32,390 nt of DNA, from the NCBI GenBank assembly GCA_900546285.1, contig URCJ01000023.1, forward strand, positions 1 to 32,390. The letters are read 5' to 3'. Below the pieces are notes generated by a model that was not told the DNA's origin, did no database searches, and saw only the letters and a program-made list of their open reading frames with translations. Source of the stretch: an uncultured Solobacterium sp. (GTDB taxonomy: Bacteria > Bacillota_I > Bacilli_A > Erysipelotrichales > Erysipelotrichaceae). The translations under genes and the position numbers were made by a program. Every line of letters starts with the position of its first letter. Within the stretch, counting starts at the first letter, position 1. Of the stretch, positions 23,535 to 31,578 are shown one piece after another.

Positions 23535-24219
23535 TGTCCACCTCGCTTGATACCTTATTCCAATAAGAACTTAATAGTTTATTTAAATATAGTTTTCTTT
23601 CAGCATTAGCAAATATCATTTCTTTGCCACTTGTCTTTTTCATTAAACAAACAAGCATTTCCATGCCATGAATAACGTCATCTACATCCTCATAGCTATT
23701 ATCATCCGCCAAACCACTCCAAATATTACGATATGCCCCTTGGCATAGTTCAGGCGTTGAAATAACTAGATTACTTAAGTAAGTATGTAAATCAAAGTCA
23801 TATTTTTTGCTTAAAACCAAGCCAACATAATAAGCTAGTAAATACGTATAATGAATGCCTACAATGCTTTCATTTAAGATAGCAGTTTCATATTTATTCT
23901 TATAATAACGATTATTATTACTTAATTTTTCTATATAATCGTAAGTTTCTTTATTGCCACCATATAGAATTAATGGATTATCATCTAGTTTTCCATTAAT
24001 GAAACCAAACAATATATCATTGTCTATATTAGCTACATCATTTAATGTTAATTCACTATATAAAACCACATATTTATAGTTATCTAATAAATATTCTTTT
24101 ATATCATCAAGATCATCTGTAACAATTATCAATAAATCGTCTTTTTTAATTAGCTCTACTTTTTCTTTTAAATAATTATAAACAGGACCTTTTCCAACAA
24201 TTTTAAATTTTTTATTCAT
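23527..24219 (-). CDS. Shortened imine reductase-like paralogue without nucleotide motif
   Basis: A 230-residue protein not matching a family I can name outright. It aligns in parts with the 269-residue protein encoded downstream: ILYGGNKETYDYIEKL against LLYSGDEKVFKSIEEEL, and NESIVGIHYTYLLAYYVG against GESIVGSEIVDLVAITAHFG. The N-terminal part lacks the GxGxxG motif (KIVGKGPVYNYLKEK) and is about 40 residues shorter. Tyr126 aligns with Asp166 of the partner. It has no clear ribosome site and is preceded by a hairpin (24227-24250). It may be a non-catalytic partner forming a heterodimer, or decaying. The frame is intact. Confidence 0.65.
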   Translation of the reverse strand: MNKKFKIVGKGPVYNYLKEKVELIKKDDLLIIVTDDLDDIKEYLLDNYKYVVLYSELTLNDVANIDNDILFGFINGKLDDNPLILYGGNKETYDYIEKLSNNNRYYKNKYETAILNESIVGIHYTYLLAYYVGLVLSKKYDFDLHTYLSNLVISTPELCQGAYRNIWSGLADDNSYEDVDDVIHGMEMLVCLMKKTSGKEMIFANAERKLYLNKLLSSYWNKVSSEVDNG

Positions 24220-24226
24220 AAATATT

Positions 24227-24250
24227 TAGGGTGCTAATCAAAGCACCCTA
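24227..24250 (-). promoter_or_regulatory. Intercistronic hairpin after the aldolase gene
   Basis: TAGGGTGC and GCACCCTA form a perfect 8-bp stem with an 8-base loop, four bases after the aldolase stop and eight before the next ATG, with no T-tract. It probably alters stability or translation of the distal genes. Confidence 0.6.
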
Positions 24251-24254
24251 TACA

Positions 24255-25091
24255 TCAAAATTTAAAGTTATCTGCTTTACCAGTAGAGCCAGTAATATCC
24301 ATATAACGCATTACCTCTTCCTTATAACCTTCTGTTAATAATGGATACATTTGATAAGCACCCATGCCCATCAAATCAGGATTAGAAGTAAGCTTTCTGA
24401 TCGCACTGCGTTTCAAGTCATTTGATAAATTCAACTTAGCAATGCCCATAGTAGATGCTTTCTTTAAATTTTCATCACCTGTGCCGCTTCCGCCATGTAA
24501 CACAAGAGGAAGATCTAAAGTATCAGTCAATTCCTTTAATAAATCGAACTTCAAATGAGGAGTTCCCTTATATTGACCATGAGTTGTGCCAATTGATACA
24601 GCTAAAGCATCAACACCTGTTTCTTCAACAAATTTCTTTGCCTCAGAAGGAATAGTGAACACGCCTAGTCCATCATCACCAATACCAACATGTCCAAGTT
24701 CTGCTTCAACACCCATGCCTACTGCATGTGCAGCCTTTACAAGTTCTTTGACTTGAGCAGCATTTTCTTCAAATGGCAAAGTTGATCTATCAACCATAAT
24801 ATCAGTGAAACCTGCATGAATTGCCCACATAGCTTCTTCATATGTGCCACCATGATCTTGACACATAGCTACAGGTACTTTTGATTTCATAGCGATATCT
24901 TTTACAATTCGTCCAAATTCACAAATATCAGGATTTGTTTTGAAAAGCGAAATTAGAATAATTGGAGAGTTTTTCTCTTCAGCAGCCATAATACAAGCTC
25001 TAACAGTGTGCTCATTTTCTACAGCTGTAGCAGGGATGCAATAATGATTCTTATAAGCATCCTTCATTAATTCAATCATTGATACATACAT
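24255..25091 (-). CDS. Class II (zinc) fructose-bisphosphate-type aldolase
   Basis: A 278-residue class II aldolase of the FbaA/GatY/KbaY family. Zinc and substrate residues are visible in CQDHGGTYEEA, AELGHVGIG, SIGTTHGQYKG and LHGGSGTGD, plus the phosphate site in KLNLSNDLK. It cleaves a ketose phosphate into dihydroxyacetone phosphate and an aldehyde. Next to a PTS and a sugar dehydrogenase it most likely acts on the ketose phosphate made there (for example a tagatose or fructose derivative) rather than in central glycolysis. Exact sugar unknown. Confidence 0.9.
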   Translation of the reverse strand: MYVSMIELMKDAYKNHYCIPATAVENEHTVRACIMAAEEKNSPIILISLFKTNPDICEFGRIVKDIAMKSKVPVAMCQDHGGTYEEAMWAIHAGFTDIMVDRSTLPFEENAAQVKELVKAAHAVGMGVEAELGHVGIGDDGLGVFTIPSEAKKFVEETGVDALAVSIGTTHGQYKGTPHLKFDLLKELTDTLDLPLVLHGGSGTGDENLKKASTMGIAKLNLSNDLKRSAIRKLTSNPDLMGMGAYQMYPLLTEGYKEEVMRYMDITGSTGKADNFKF

Positions 25092-25109
25092 ATATTTCCA
25101 CCTCTTTCT

Positions 25110-26153
25110 TTACCATTTAATCATTACACGATAAGTTTCAGGAGACATTGCTCTTTCAAAAGCAGTATCAGCCTCTTCCATACTATAAGTTTCAGTTAAA
25201 AGCGGTGTTACATCAACAATTCTCTTGCTTAAGATTCTAGCCGCAGTATCAAACGCTTCAACAGATGGGCTCTTAGAACCGGTAATAACAATTTCAGTAT
25301 TGTGAATATAGTTAGGAGAAACTTCAATTGGAGTATCTGGATGCATAGAACTATACATAATGCATCTACCCATTTGTGCTGTCATCATAATAGCTTGTGA
25401 AGCAACTGTTGCGATTGGGGTTGTGTTAAATACCACATTAGCACCTTCACCATCAGTAAGCTTCTTAACTTGTTCTACTGGATCGCTTTCTGTTGGATCG
25501 ATAACAACATCACATCCAAATTTTTTAGCCATTTCTGCTCTTTCTTTATTAGGTTCACTAAGGATTACACGTGCACCACTTAATTTAGCAGCAATTACAT
25601 GTAACATGCCCATAACACCGCCACCAAGTACTACAACATCATCGCCCAAATGGATTTGACCTCTTTCAATTGAATTGATAACACAAGCAAATGGTTCCAC
25701 AAATACTGCTTGTTCATAAGGCAAATCATTAGCTAATTTATAAACTTGATTAGCATCAACACAAATGTATTCACCTAAACCGTTTGGAAGTAATTGGCCT
25801 GCAGCAGCAGCTGACTTTTTATAAGAATTCTTACATAGGTTTTCTTGACCATGACGGCAATAATAACAAGTTCCACAATGATTAAGAACTCTAACCGCAA
25901 CTTTTTGTCCAATAGGGAATTCCTCAGGAATTACATCTTCACCAATAGCTTCAATGATGCCAGCACATTCGTGTCCACCAACATATGGTAAAGCTTTCTT
26001 TGTAACCTGAGAGAATACTCTTTGTTCAAAAGTACATAAAGCACAGGCATGCAAATTAATTAATACTTGATTAGATTTAGGAACGGGCTTATCAATTTCC
26101 ATTACCTGTGTCTTTTTGTAATCTGTAATAGCTACAACTTTCATTTTTGACAT
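25110..26153 (-). CDS. Zinc-dependent sugar/polyol dehydrogenase (MDR family)
   Basis: A 347-residue medium-chain dehydrogenase. Catalytic zinc ligands include the Cys of ALCTFEQ and the His-Glu of VGGHECAG; the structural zinc site is NHCGTCYYCRHGQENLC. The Rossmann motif is LGGGVMGMLHVIAAKLSG. It resembles sorbitol, threonine and galactitol-1-phosphate dehydrogenases. In this operon it probably oxidises the phosphorylated polyol or sugar delivered by the PTS. GAGGAG precedes the ATG. The substrate cannot be read from the sequence. Confidence 0.9.
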   Translation of the reverse strand: MSKMKVVAITDYKKTQVMEIDKPVPKSNQVLINLHACALCTFEQRVFSQVTKKALPYVGGHECAGIIEAIGEDVIPEEFPIGQKVAVRVLNHCGTCYYCRHGQENLCKNSYKKSAAAAGQLLPNGLGEYICVDANQVYKLANDLPYEQAVFVEPFACVINSIERGQIHLGDDVVVLGGGVMGMLHVIAAKLSGARVILSEPNKERAEMAKKFGCDVVIDPTESDPVEQVKKLTDGEGANVVFNTTPIATVASQAIMMTAQMGRCIMYSSMHPDTPIEVSPNYIHNTEIVITGSKSPSVEAFDTAARILSKRIVDVTPLLTETYSMEEADTAFERAMSPETYRVMIKW

Positions 26154-26190
26154 AATTTTTCTCCTCTATATTCAAAACAACAACTATAAA

Positions 26191-27018
26191 TTAAATAATT
26201 CCAATTAAACCAAGAACAACACCAGCAACAATTAGCCATAGCATAGTCTTTAGTGAAGACCAGCCTTTTTTATCCATTAAATAGAACACACCTAGTGTTA
26301 AAAATAACGGAAGGATCTTTGGCATAATCATGTCGAAGAAGTTTGCTTGTAAATCAAATGTACCTGTAGTTAGTTCAAACGATACTTTTGTTGAAAGAGA
26401 TACATAATTTGCAACAAGAGCACCCATAACAGTGCAACCCATAATGCCAGCACCTTGAATAACTTTGTTGATAACACCACTTTCAATCATTGACATGATT
26501 GTTTCATCGCCTTTTTTATAACCTAAGTCAAAACTATATTTGCCAATGGCGTATAGTAATGCTAGGAATAAAACAAAGTATAAGATAGGTCCAGCAATAT
26601 TGCCTTCCATAGCAAGTCCAATTGCAAATGATAACAACAATGGAGATAAGATAGCTTGTACAAAAGTATCACCTACACCAGCTAAAGGTCCCATTAGACC
26701 ATATTTAATTGATGGTAAGGCATCATCAGCTAATTCAGTTTCACCAGAAGCAATTCTTTCTTCCATAGCTGCAGTTAAGCCAACAATTGCTGAACCAGTA
26801 CGAACTTCTGAATTAAAGAATGCTGTATGTCTTTGTAAAGCAATTTTCTTTCCTTCTGGATCATCTTTATAAAGTTCGTCAATTACTGGAGACATAGCAT
26901 ATAAGAAACCAGTGCCTTGCAAACGTTCGTAGTTATAACAAGAATGGGCAAATATCAACCAGTTGTTAAAACATCTTCTTAATGTCTTTTTAGATAATTT
27001 TTTGTTTTCGTTACTCAT
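26191..27018 (-). CDS. PTS mannose-family permease IID subunit
   Basis: About 275 residues from the ATG at 27018, nine bases after GGAGG; two earlier in-frame ATGs overlap the ribosome site. IID signatures: QGTGFLYAMSPVIDELY, FFNSEVRTGSAIVGLTAAMEE and GLMGPLAGVGDTFVQAIL, then several membrane helices. With IIC it forms the membrane channel. It overlaps the IIC gene by 8 bases. The gap of 37 bases to the dehydrogenase gene has no terminator. Confidence 0.93.
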   Translation of the reverse strand: MSNENKKLSKKTLRRCFNNWLIFAHSCYNYERLQGTGFLYAMSPVIDELYKDDPEGKKIALQRHTAFFNSEVRTGSAIVGLTAAMEERIASGETELADDALPSIKYGLMGPLAGVGDTFVQAILSPLLLSFAIGLAMEGNIAGPILYFVLFLALLYAIGKYSFDLGYKKGDETIMSMIESGVINKVIQGAGIMGCTVMGALVANYVSLSTKVSFELTTGTFDLQANFFDMIMPKILPLFLTLGVFYLMDKKGWSSLKTMLWLIVAGVVLGLIGII

Positions 27019-27790
27019 CTTCATCATCCTCCGCTGTAGTTACAGCCTTTTGATCATCTTTTTTTAATTGTGTATAGATAATAGCGAATAATAATGCGAA
27101 ACAAGAAATAGCAATCATATTAAAGTTCAAATATACTACCAATAAGAAACCTAAGAAGAAGAATGGCTTAGCATCTCCCTTAAAGATTGCCTTCATGTTC
27201 ATAGCGATACCTATAACCGCTAGCATGCCACCAATTGTACTTAAAACTGCTAAAATCTTTGTTCCAGCTAAAGCGTTAACTAAACCAGAAATAGCATTTA
27301 CACCATATAGGCAAGCTAAAGTACATGGAACAACATAAATAATAGCTAAAGCAATTTGTGGTCCTACAACATTCGCAAAGAATACCTTCTTTGTGTTGCC
27401 TTCAGCAGCAGCCTTATCAGCCATGTGAGTAAACGGAACAGCTGATAACATTCTTAATTGGAACAAAACTGTACCAGCCAAGCCAATAGGTACTGCAATC
27501 GCAACTGCTTCTTGAGCTGATAAACCACCTTGAATAGCAGCAGCTGTGCCAATAATACCTGCAAGAGATGCATCAGCAGGATAAGATCCACCAGTTGACA
27601 TTACTCCCAAATAAATTAATTGGATAGTAGCTCCAACAATTGTTCCTTGAACTGGATCACCCAATACTAATCCAACCAAGAAACCCAACACTATCGGTTT
27701 TCCAATTGTGTAGAAGCCAGCACCCATCACCCATGGTCCAGCATTCATGTAATAGAAAATACCGCATAATAATGCCTGCACAAAGTTCAT
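27011..27790 (-). CDS. PTS mannose/sorbose-family IIC subunit
   Basis: A 259-residue membrane protein with about six to seven helices. The family motif is VLGDPVQGTIVGATIQLIYLGVMSTGGSYPADASLAGIIGTA, typical of mannose/sorbose IIC. It ends in an acidic tail that overlaps the IID start. GGAGG precedes the ATG. It moves the sugar while IIB phosphorylates it. Confidence 0.94.
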   Translation of the reverse strand: MNFVQALLCGIFYYMNAGPWVMGAGFYTIGKPIVLGFLVGLVLGDPVQGTIVGATIQLIYLGVMSTGGSYPADASLAGIIGTAAAIQGGLSAQEAVAIAVPIGLAGTVLFQLRMLSAVPFTHMADKAAAEGNTKKVFFANVVGPQIALAIIYVVPCTLACLYGVNAISGLVNALAGTKILAVLSTIGGMLAVIGIAMNMKAIFKGDAKPFFFLGFLLVVYLNFNMIAISCFALLFAIIYTQLKKDDQKAVTTAEDDEDE

Positions 27791-27792
27791 AA

Positions 27793-28278
27793 TTATTCCT
27801 CCTTTAAGACCTTGTCTAGACTTTGAGGCGCTTCTTCAGGAACTAAATGGTAGTAAATGTTAATTCCTTTTGAAGCTAACCTTTTCATACATTCGATTTC
27901 TTCAGGGAAAGCAGAAACATTCTTATTCAGTCTCTTTTTGCCTTCCTTGAAACCCATACCCCCTAAAATTACGGTTTTTATATCAACGCCTGCATCAACT
28001 AAATTTTCAATTACCTCTGGTACTTTAACCAACATTACAATGCTCTCATCAGGTTTTGAATCTTTCTTACAGTATTCAATTCCATCTGCAACATTTTTAA
28101 TTATTACCTTTATTCCTGGCGGAGCAGCTGCTTTCAAAATTCTAACTTGCATTGGTTGCTCAGGCACTTTATCGTCAATTATCAATACTTTATTTCCATG
28201 AGCATACTTCAACCATTGCGTAGCGATTTGTCCATGAATTAAACGGTCATCAATTCTAATTAAAGAAAATTGTTTCAT
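27793..28278 (-). CDS. PTS mannose-family IIB subunit
   Basis: A 161-residue cytoplasmic IIB with the phosphorylated His15 in RIDDRLIHGQIATQW. It takes phosphate from IIA and passes it to the incoming sugar. Tightly packed: two bases from both IIA and IIC genes. Normal length and all key residues present. Confidence 0.95.
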   Translation of the reverse strand: MKQFSLIRIDDRLIHGQIATQWLKYAHGNKVLIIDDKVPEQPMQVRILKAAAPPGIKVIIKNVADGIEYCKKDSKPDESIVMLVKVPEVIENLVDAGVDIKTVILGGMGFKEGKKRLNKNVSAFPEEIECMKRLASKGINIYYHLVPEEAPQSLDKVLKEE

Positions 28279-28280
28279 TT

Positions 28281-28703
28281 TTATTCCTCCTCTTCTTCAA
28301 TTAACATTTCATCTAGTAATTTATTTACATCAACCATAGCTGACTTGCTTTCAAGCAATAAGTTTTCACAAACTTCATCCAAACTCATATACGATCTTTC
28401 ACACAATACCGTCAATAACATAGGCATGTTCATCCCTGTAAAATGCCTAATTGTAGGACTAATCATACTGCCTACCACTGCATTAAATGGGCTTCCTGAT
28501 TGTAAATCTGTCAACACAAGCACACCTTCTTCATCATCAGCTTCTTCAATAAATTCCCTTAGCCTAAAACTAAATTCTTCAATATCATCACCAAGATATA
28601 AGCCAAAGGCTGCAATATTATCTTGTTTTCCTGCAATAAACTCACTTGCCTCTAGTAAACCTTTCGCAAAACCACCATGACTAGCTAAAATTACATTAAA
28701 CAT
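28281..28703 (-). CDS. PTS mannose-family IIA subunit
   Basis: A 140-residue IIA domain with the phosphorylated His9 in LASHGGFAKG and the motif VLTDLQSGSPFNA. It accepts phosphate from HPr. It is separate from IIB here, and has an acidic C-terminus. It starts 8 bases inside the end of the SorC-type regulator gene, with AAGGAAAT as ribosome site. Confidence 0.94.
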   Translation of the reverse strand: MFNVILASHGGFAKGLLEASEFIAGKQDNIAAFGLYLGDDIEEFSFRLREFIEEADDEEGVLVLTDLQSGSPFNAVVGSMISPTIRHFTGMNMPMLLTVLCERSYMSLDEVCENLLLESKSAMVDVNKLLDEMLIEEEEE

Positions 28704-29685
28704 TTTTCATTTCCTTCTTTCCAAAAATATCTATAAGTTTTTGTGCTGTATACATATCGGTTATCAAACTATTGACATATCCCTTTTCAACCGCAACCGC
28801 AATTCCCATAACCTTCATTTCGCCACCTGCAATGCATATAACGGTTGGAATCTTTTGTAACTGTTCAAGCGATACAGATAACTTGCTATAATTGCTTCTA
28901 ACAATAACTTCGCTGCCATCTTTTCTAAAATAAGTAACTAACAAATCTCCTACATTCTTACTTTTTGCAATTACTTTTTTGTAGTAATCAGTTGCTTCAT
29001 TTAAAATAAATTCTTGTCTTGTAGAAGTATATGGTTCTCCCAGCCCAACAACCGCAACTTCTAAACTTTCCCAATTCTTTTTAAGTTCTTGATATCTTTG
29101 TTGAAATAAAATTCCATTTGTCTCGTTCTTATCAATAACCACAGGAACATTAGTGAAGTAACCTTTTGCCTTAGTTGTATCTGCAAGAAGCGAAACAATT
29201 AAATTGCTTTGCATACTGCTCGAACACTTATTTGCTACTCCAATCATAGGAATGATTTCTGAATCGTCTAATTCAAACGACATCATTTTTTTAATCGAGG
29301 TATACAGTGTCTTTCCAATACCAACTCCGATTTTCTTAACTCCAATTAAATATTTTGTTAAGTTTGCAGCTGCATAATCCGATAGTACTTTTGAGATCTC
29401 ATCTTGCTTTTTAAATTGATATTCATTACAAGGTACAATTTCTACATTTTTAAGACCAGTTAAATCTTTTAAAGTATCAATCATTTCAACCTCACTCAGA
29501 ACGTTTGGCTTGTTGATTTCAATATTAACGATACCTACTTCTTTAGCCTTCTTTAAGAGTCTTGAGACATGTGGGCGAGAAATATTTCCTCGTTTAGCAA
29601 TCTCTTTTTGAGGCATATCAAATTGATAATAATCTCTAGCTATTCTGTAAAGTAAATATGCTTCTCCACTAAAATCTTCCTTCAT
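28696..29685 (-). CDS. SorC/DeoR-family sugar-responsive transcriptional regulator
   Basis: About 329 residues from the ATG at 29685, chosen for the AAAGGAAAA ribosome site; the open frame to 29760 adds an unlikely N-terminus that would cover the operator. An N-terminal helix-turn-helix (MPQKEIAKRGNISRPHVSRLLKKAKEVGIV) precedes a sugar-phosphate-binding domain with IGVGIGKTLYTSI and VAVVGLGEPY. SorC regulators respond to phosphorylated sugars. It is first in the operon and likely controls it through the palindrome at 29732-29747, with CcpA acting at 29705-29719. Confidence 0.9.
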   Translation of the reverse strand: MKEDFSGEAYLLYRIARDYYQFDMPQKEIAKRGNISRPHVSRLLKKAKEVGIVNIEINKPNVLSEVEMIDTLKDLTGLKNVEIVPCNEYQFKKQDEISKVLSDYAAANLTKYLIGVKKIGVGIGKTLYTSIKKMMSFELDDSEIIPMIGVANKCSSSMQSNLIVSLLADTTKAKGYFTNVPVVIDKNETNGILFQQRYQELKKNWESLEVAVVGLGEPYTSTRQEFILNEATDYYKKVIAKSKNVGDLLVTYFRKDGSEVIVRSNYSKLSVSLEQLQKIPTVICIAGGEMKVMGIAVAVEKGYVNSLITDMYTAQKLIDIFGKKEMKNV

Positions 29686-29704
29686 ATTTTTCCTTTCGTT
29701 ATTA

Positions 29705-29719
29705 GTGTAAGCGTTTCCG
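29705..29719. promoter_or_regulatory. Candidate cre (CcpA) site
   Basis: GTGTAAGCGTTTCCG carries the TGNAANCG core of the Gram-positive cre consensus, with mismatches only at the outer bases. It lies between the palindrome and the regulator ATG, where CcpA would block transcription when glucose is present. Confidence 0.6.
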
Positions 29720-29731
29720 ATTACTTTTGTT

Positions 29732-29747
29732 ATGTACATATGTACAT
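29732..29747. promoter_or_regulatory. Perfect 16-bp palindrome, candidate SorC operator
   Basis: ATGTACATATGTACAT is identical on both strands and stands 47 bases before the regulator start. It is the best candidate for binding by the SorC-type protein; no second copy was seen. The promoter itself is not clear (TTGAAA and TTGCAA elements lie further upstream). Confidence 0.55.
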
Positions 29748-29876
29748 GATTAATTTGCAAATATATTCACAATTTCAATCATAAAAAATGTGCCATTTTT
29801 AGCCACTTATAGAAAAATATAAAATTGTAAAAATTTACATTTATAAAAACATAATACCTAGATTGCTTATCTTTAG

Positions 29877-29905
29877 TATATCCTACCTTGTCAATAGGAA
29901 TTAAA
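29877..29905. promoter_or_regulatory. Rrf2-type operator upstream of the Rrf2 gene
   Basis: Identical over 29 bases to 21429-21457. It covers the -35 of the predicted plus-strand promoter, giving autorepression. On the minus strand it also contains TTGACA followed 17 bases later by GATAAG, a weaker possible promoter toward the SorC operon. Confidence 0.75.
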
Positions 29906-29916
29906 TAACCTAAAAT
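29888..29916 (+). promoter_or_regulatory. Promoter of the Rrf2 gene
   Basis: -35 TTGTCA (29888-29893), a 17-base spacer, -10 TAAAAT (29911-29916). The predicted start is about seven bases on, at the ATG at 29923, so the mRNA may have no leader. Confidence 0.75.
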
Positions 29917-29922
29917 TATAGT

Positions 29923-30327
29923 ATGTTAATATCAACAAAAGGAACTAACGCTATTAGAGCTTTAGTAGATATCGCTAAACATCAAGATGAATGTGAATAC
30001 ATCCCTCTTTCAGCTATTGCCACTAGATTAAATGTTTCTAGAAAATATTTAGAATGCATCATGTGCTTATTGGCAAAAAACAAGATGGTTTGTGTATGTA
30101 AGGGTAAGTTTGGCGGTTATCGTTTATGTAAAAGTCCTGAGGAATATTCTTTATTCGATATTTTAATCATTACTGAAGAAGAATTTAAGACGAGTCCTTG
30201 TCATTGTGTTGATAAGAATGGTCAATGTGAAGAAAAAAGCTCATGTACAGTATTAAATACTTGTAATGAGCTTCATGAATTAATTTGTGATTATCTTAAA
30301 AATAAGACACTTAAAGACTTGCTTTAG
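29923..30327 (+). CDS. Rrf2-family transcriptional regulator (CymR/IscR-like)
   Basis: A 134-residue Rrf2 protein. It starts with MLISTKGTNAIRALVDIAKH, then the winged helix-turn-helix (IPLSAIATRLNVSRKYLECIMCLLAKNKMV) and the wing KGKFGGYRL. The C-terminal half has a Cys-rich segment, CHCVDKNGQCEEKSSC, with four cysteines (plus one in NTCNEL), so an iron-sulfur cluster or thiol sensor is possible. The start fits the family exactly but no ribosome site precedes it. It shares its operator with the amino-acid ABC operon. Its stop overlaps the convergent aminopeptidase gene by four bases. Confidence 0.88.
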   Translation: MLISTKGTNAIRALVDIAKHQDECEYIPLSAIATRLNVSRKYLECIMCLLAKNKMVCVCKGKFGGYRLCKSPEEYSLFDILIITEEEFKTSPCHCVDKNGQCEEKSSCTVLNTCNELHELICDYLKNKTLKDLL

Positions 30328-31568
30328 AAGACAAAATTACCATCTTTGAAGACAACAACTTCTTGTCCATCATATGTTTCACCAATAATAGACATATCCT
30401 TACTACCAAACATAAAGTCAACATGGTTAAGTGAATCATTACCACCTAATTTTAGTAGTTCTTCACTACTAATTTTTTCACCATCTTTAACAGTAGTTGG
30501 ATAACATGCACCTAATGCTAAGTGACAAGATGCATTTTCATCAAATAATGTGTCATAGAATAAGATGCCACTATTTGAAATAGGACTATCATAAGAAATC
30601 AAAGCTACTTCGCCTAATGACTTAGAACCTTCATCAGTATCTAAGATAGTCTTTAATACATCTTCATTGTCTTCAGCTTTATAATCTACAACCTTACCAT
30701 CTTTGAATGTTAATTCAAAAGAAGAGATTAATTTGCCTCCATATGATAAAGGTTTAGTAGAACACACTCTACCATCAATATGGTAACAATCAGGCATGGT
30801 GAATACTTCTTCAGTTGGAATATTAGCGTTAAATGGCACCTTATACATACCACTAGCCACCTCTTCACCACCTTGCCAGATATGATTTTTAATTAAGCCT
30901 ACAGTTAAATCAGTACCTAAACTATTCTTAAAATGTAATGACTTAAAGTTATATTCATTTAATAATGCACAGTGCTTTGCCAACTCATCATCATGTTTCT
31001 TCCAGTTATTAACTGTTTCACCTACTTTAACACGAGATGTCATTAAAATAGCTTCCCACAACGCATTCATAGCTTCTTCATCACTTAATTCAGGGAATAC
31101 CTTTTTAGCCCAATTAAGCTCAGGATAAGCTACAATTGTCCATTGTCCTACTGAATTCATGAAATAGTATTGATAGTCAGCTAAAGCCTTCATACGAGCC
31201 ATTCTAGAGGCCTTGATTTTTTCTTGATCTAAGCCTTTTAAAAGGTCTGGATCACTACCGATAATAGCGATACGACAGTATCCTTCTTCAATTAAACTTG
31301 CTGTCTTTTCAACTTGCCACTTAGGGAATTTTTCTAAGTTTTCTAAAGACATATAAGTGTAGTCTAATAAGCTTTTAGCGTCATCATAATAATCAAAAGA
31401 AACCTTAGCAGCACCGCATTTATAGGCTACTTCGCCACATTTTCTAGCTAACTTATAAGCTTCAACAGGAGCACTGATAACTACTGTTTGACCCTCTTGT
31501 ACGTTAACACCAGTTTTTACTGCCAAAGTAGCATATTCTTCTAAAATATCTTCTCTAATTTCAAACAT
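30324..31568 (-). CDS. M29-family metal-dependent aminopeptidase
   Basis: A 414-residue aminopeptidase of the AmpS/PepS (M29) family, cytoplasmic, removing N-terminal amino acids from peptides. Family features: the N-terminal domain with VNVQEGQTVVISAPVEAYKLAR, then the catalytic domain with NIPTEEVFTMPDCYHIDGRV and LGACYPTTV and the final HVDFMFGSKDMSIIG. Two-metal ligands (Glu, His, Asp) lie in those segments. It follows the hemolysin III-type gene by ten bases and converges on the Rrf2 gene. Confidence 0.92.
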   Translation of the reverse strand: MFEIREDILEEYATLAVKTGVNVQEGQTVVISAPVEAYKLARKCGEVAYKCGAAKVSFDYYDDAKSLLDYTYMSLENLEKFPKWQVEKTASLIEEGYCRIAIIGSDPDLLKGLDQEKIKASRMARMKALADYQYYFMNSVGQWTIVAYPELNWAKKVFPELSDEEAMNALWEAILMTSRVKVGETVNNWKKHDDELAKHCALLNEYNFKSLHFKNSLGTDLTVGLIKNHIWQGGEEVASGMYKVPFNANIPTEEVFTMPDCYHIDGRVCSTKPLSYGGKLISSFELTFKDGKVVDYKAEDNEDVLKTILDTDEGSKSLGEVALISYDSPISNSGILFYDTLFDENASCHLALGACYPTTVKDGEKISSEELLKLGGNDSLNHVDFMFGSKDMSIIGETYDGQEVVVFKDGNFVF

Positions 31569-31578
31569 ATTCTTTCTC

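Noticed and set aside
29784..29800. AAAAATG-TGC-CATTTTT as a terminator
   Set aside because: The stem is nearly all A-T with a three-base loop, and no gene ends nearby on either strand that would need it.
29826..29839. TGTAAA-AA-TTTACA as a Pho box before the SorC operon
   Set aside because: Inverted hexamers two bases apart, with no direct repeats, in a very AT-rich stretch. Likely chance.
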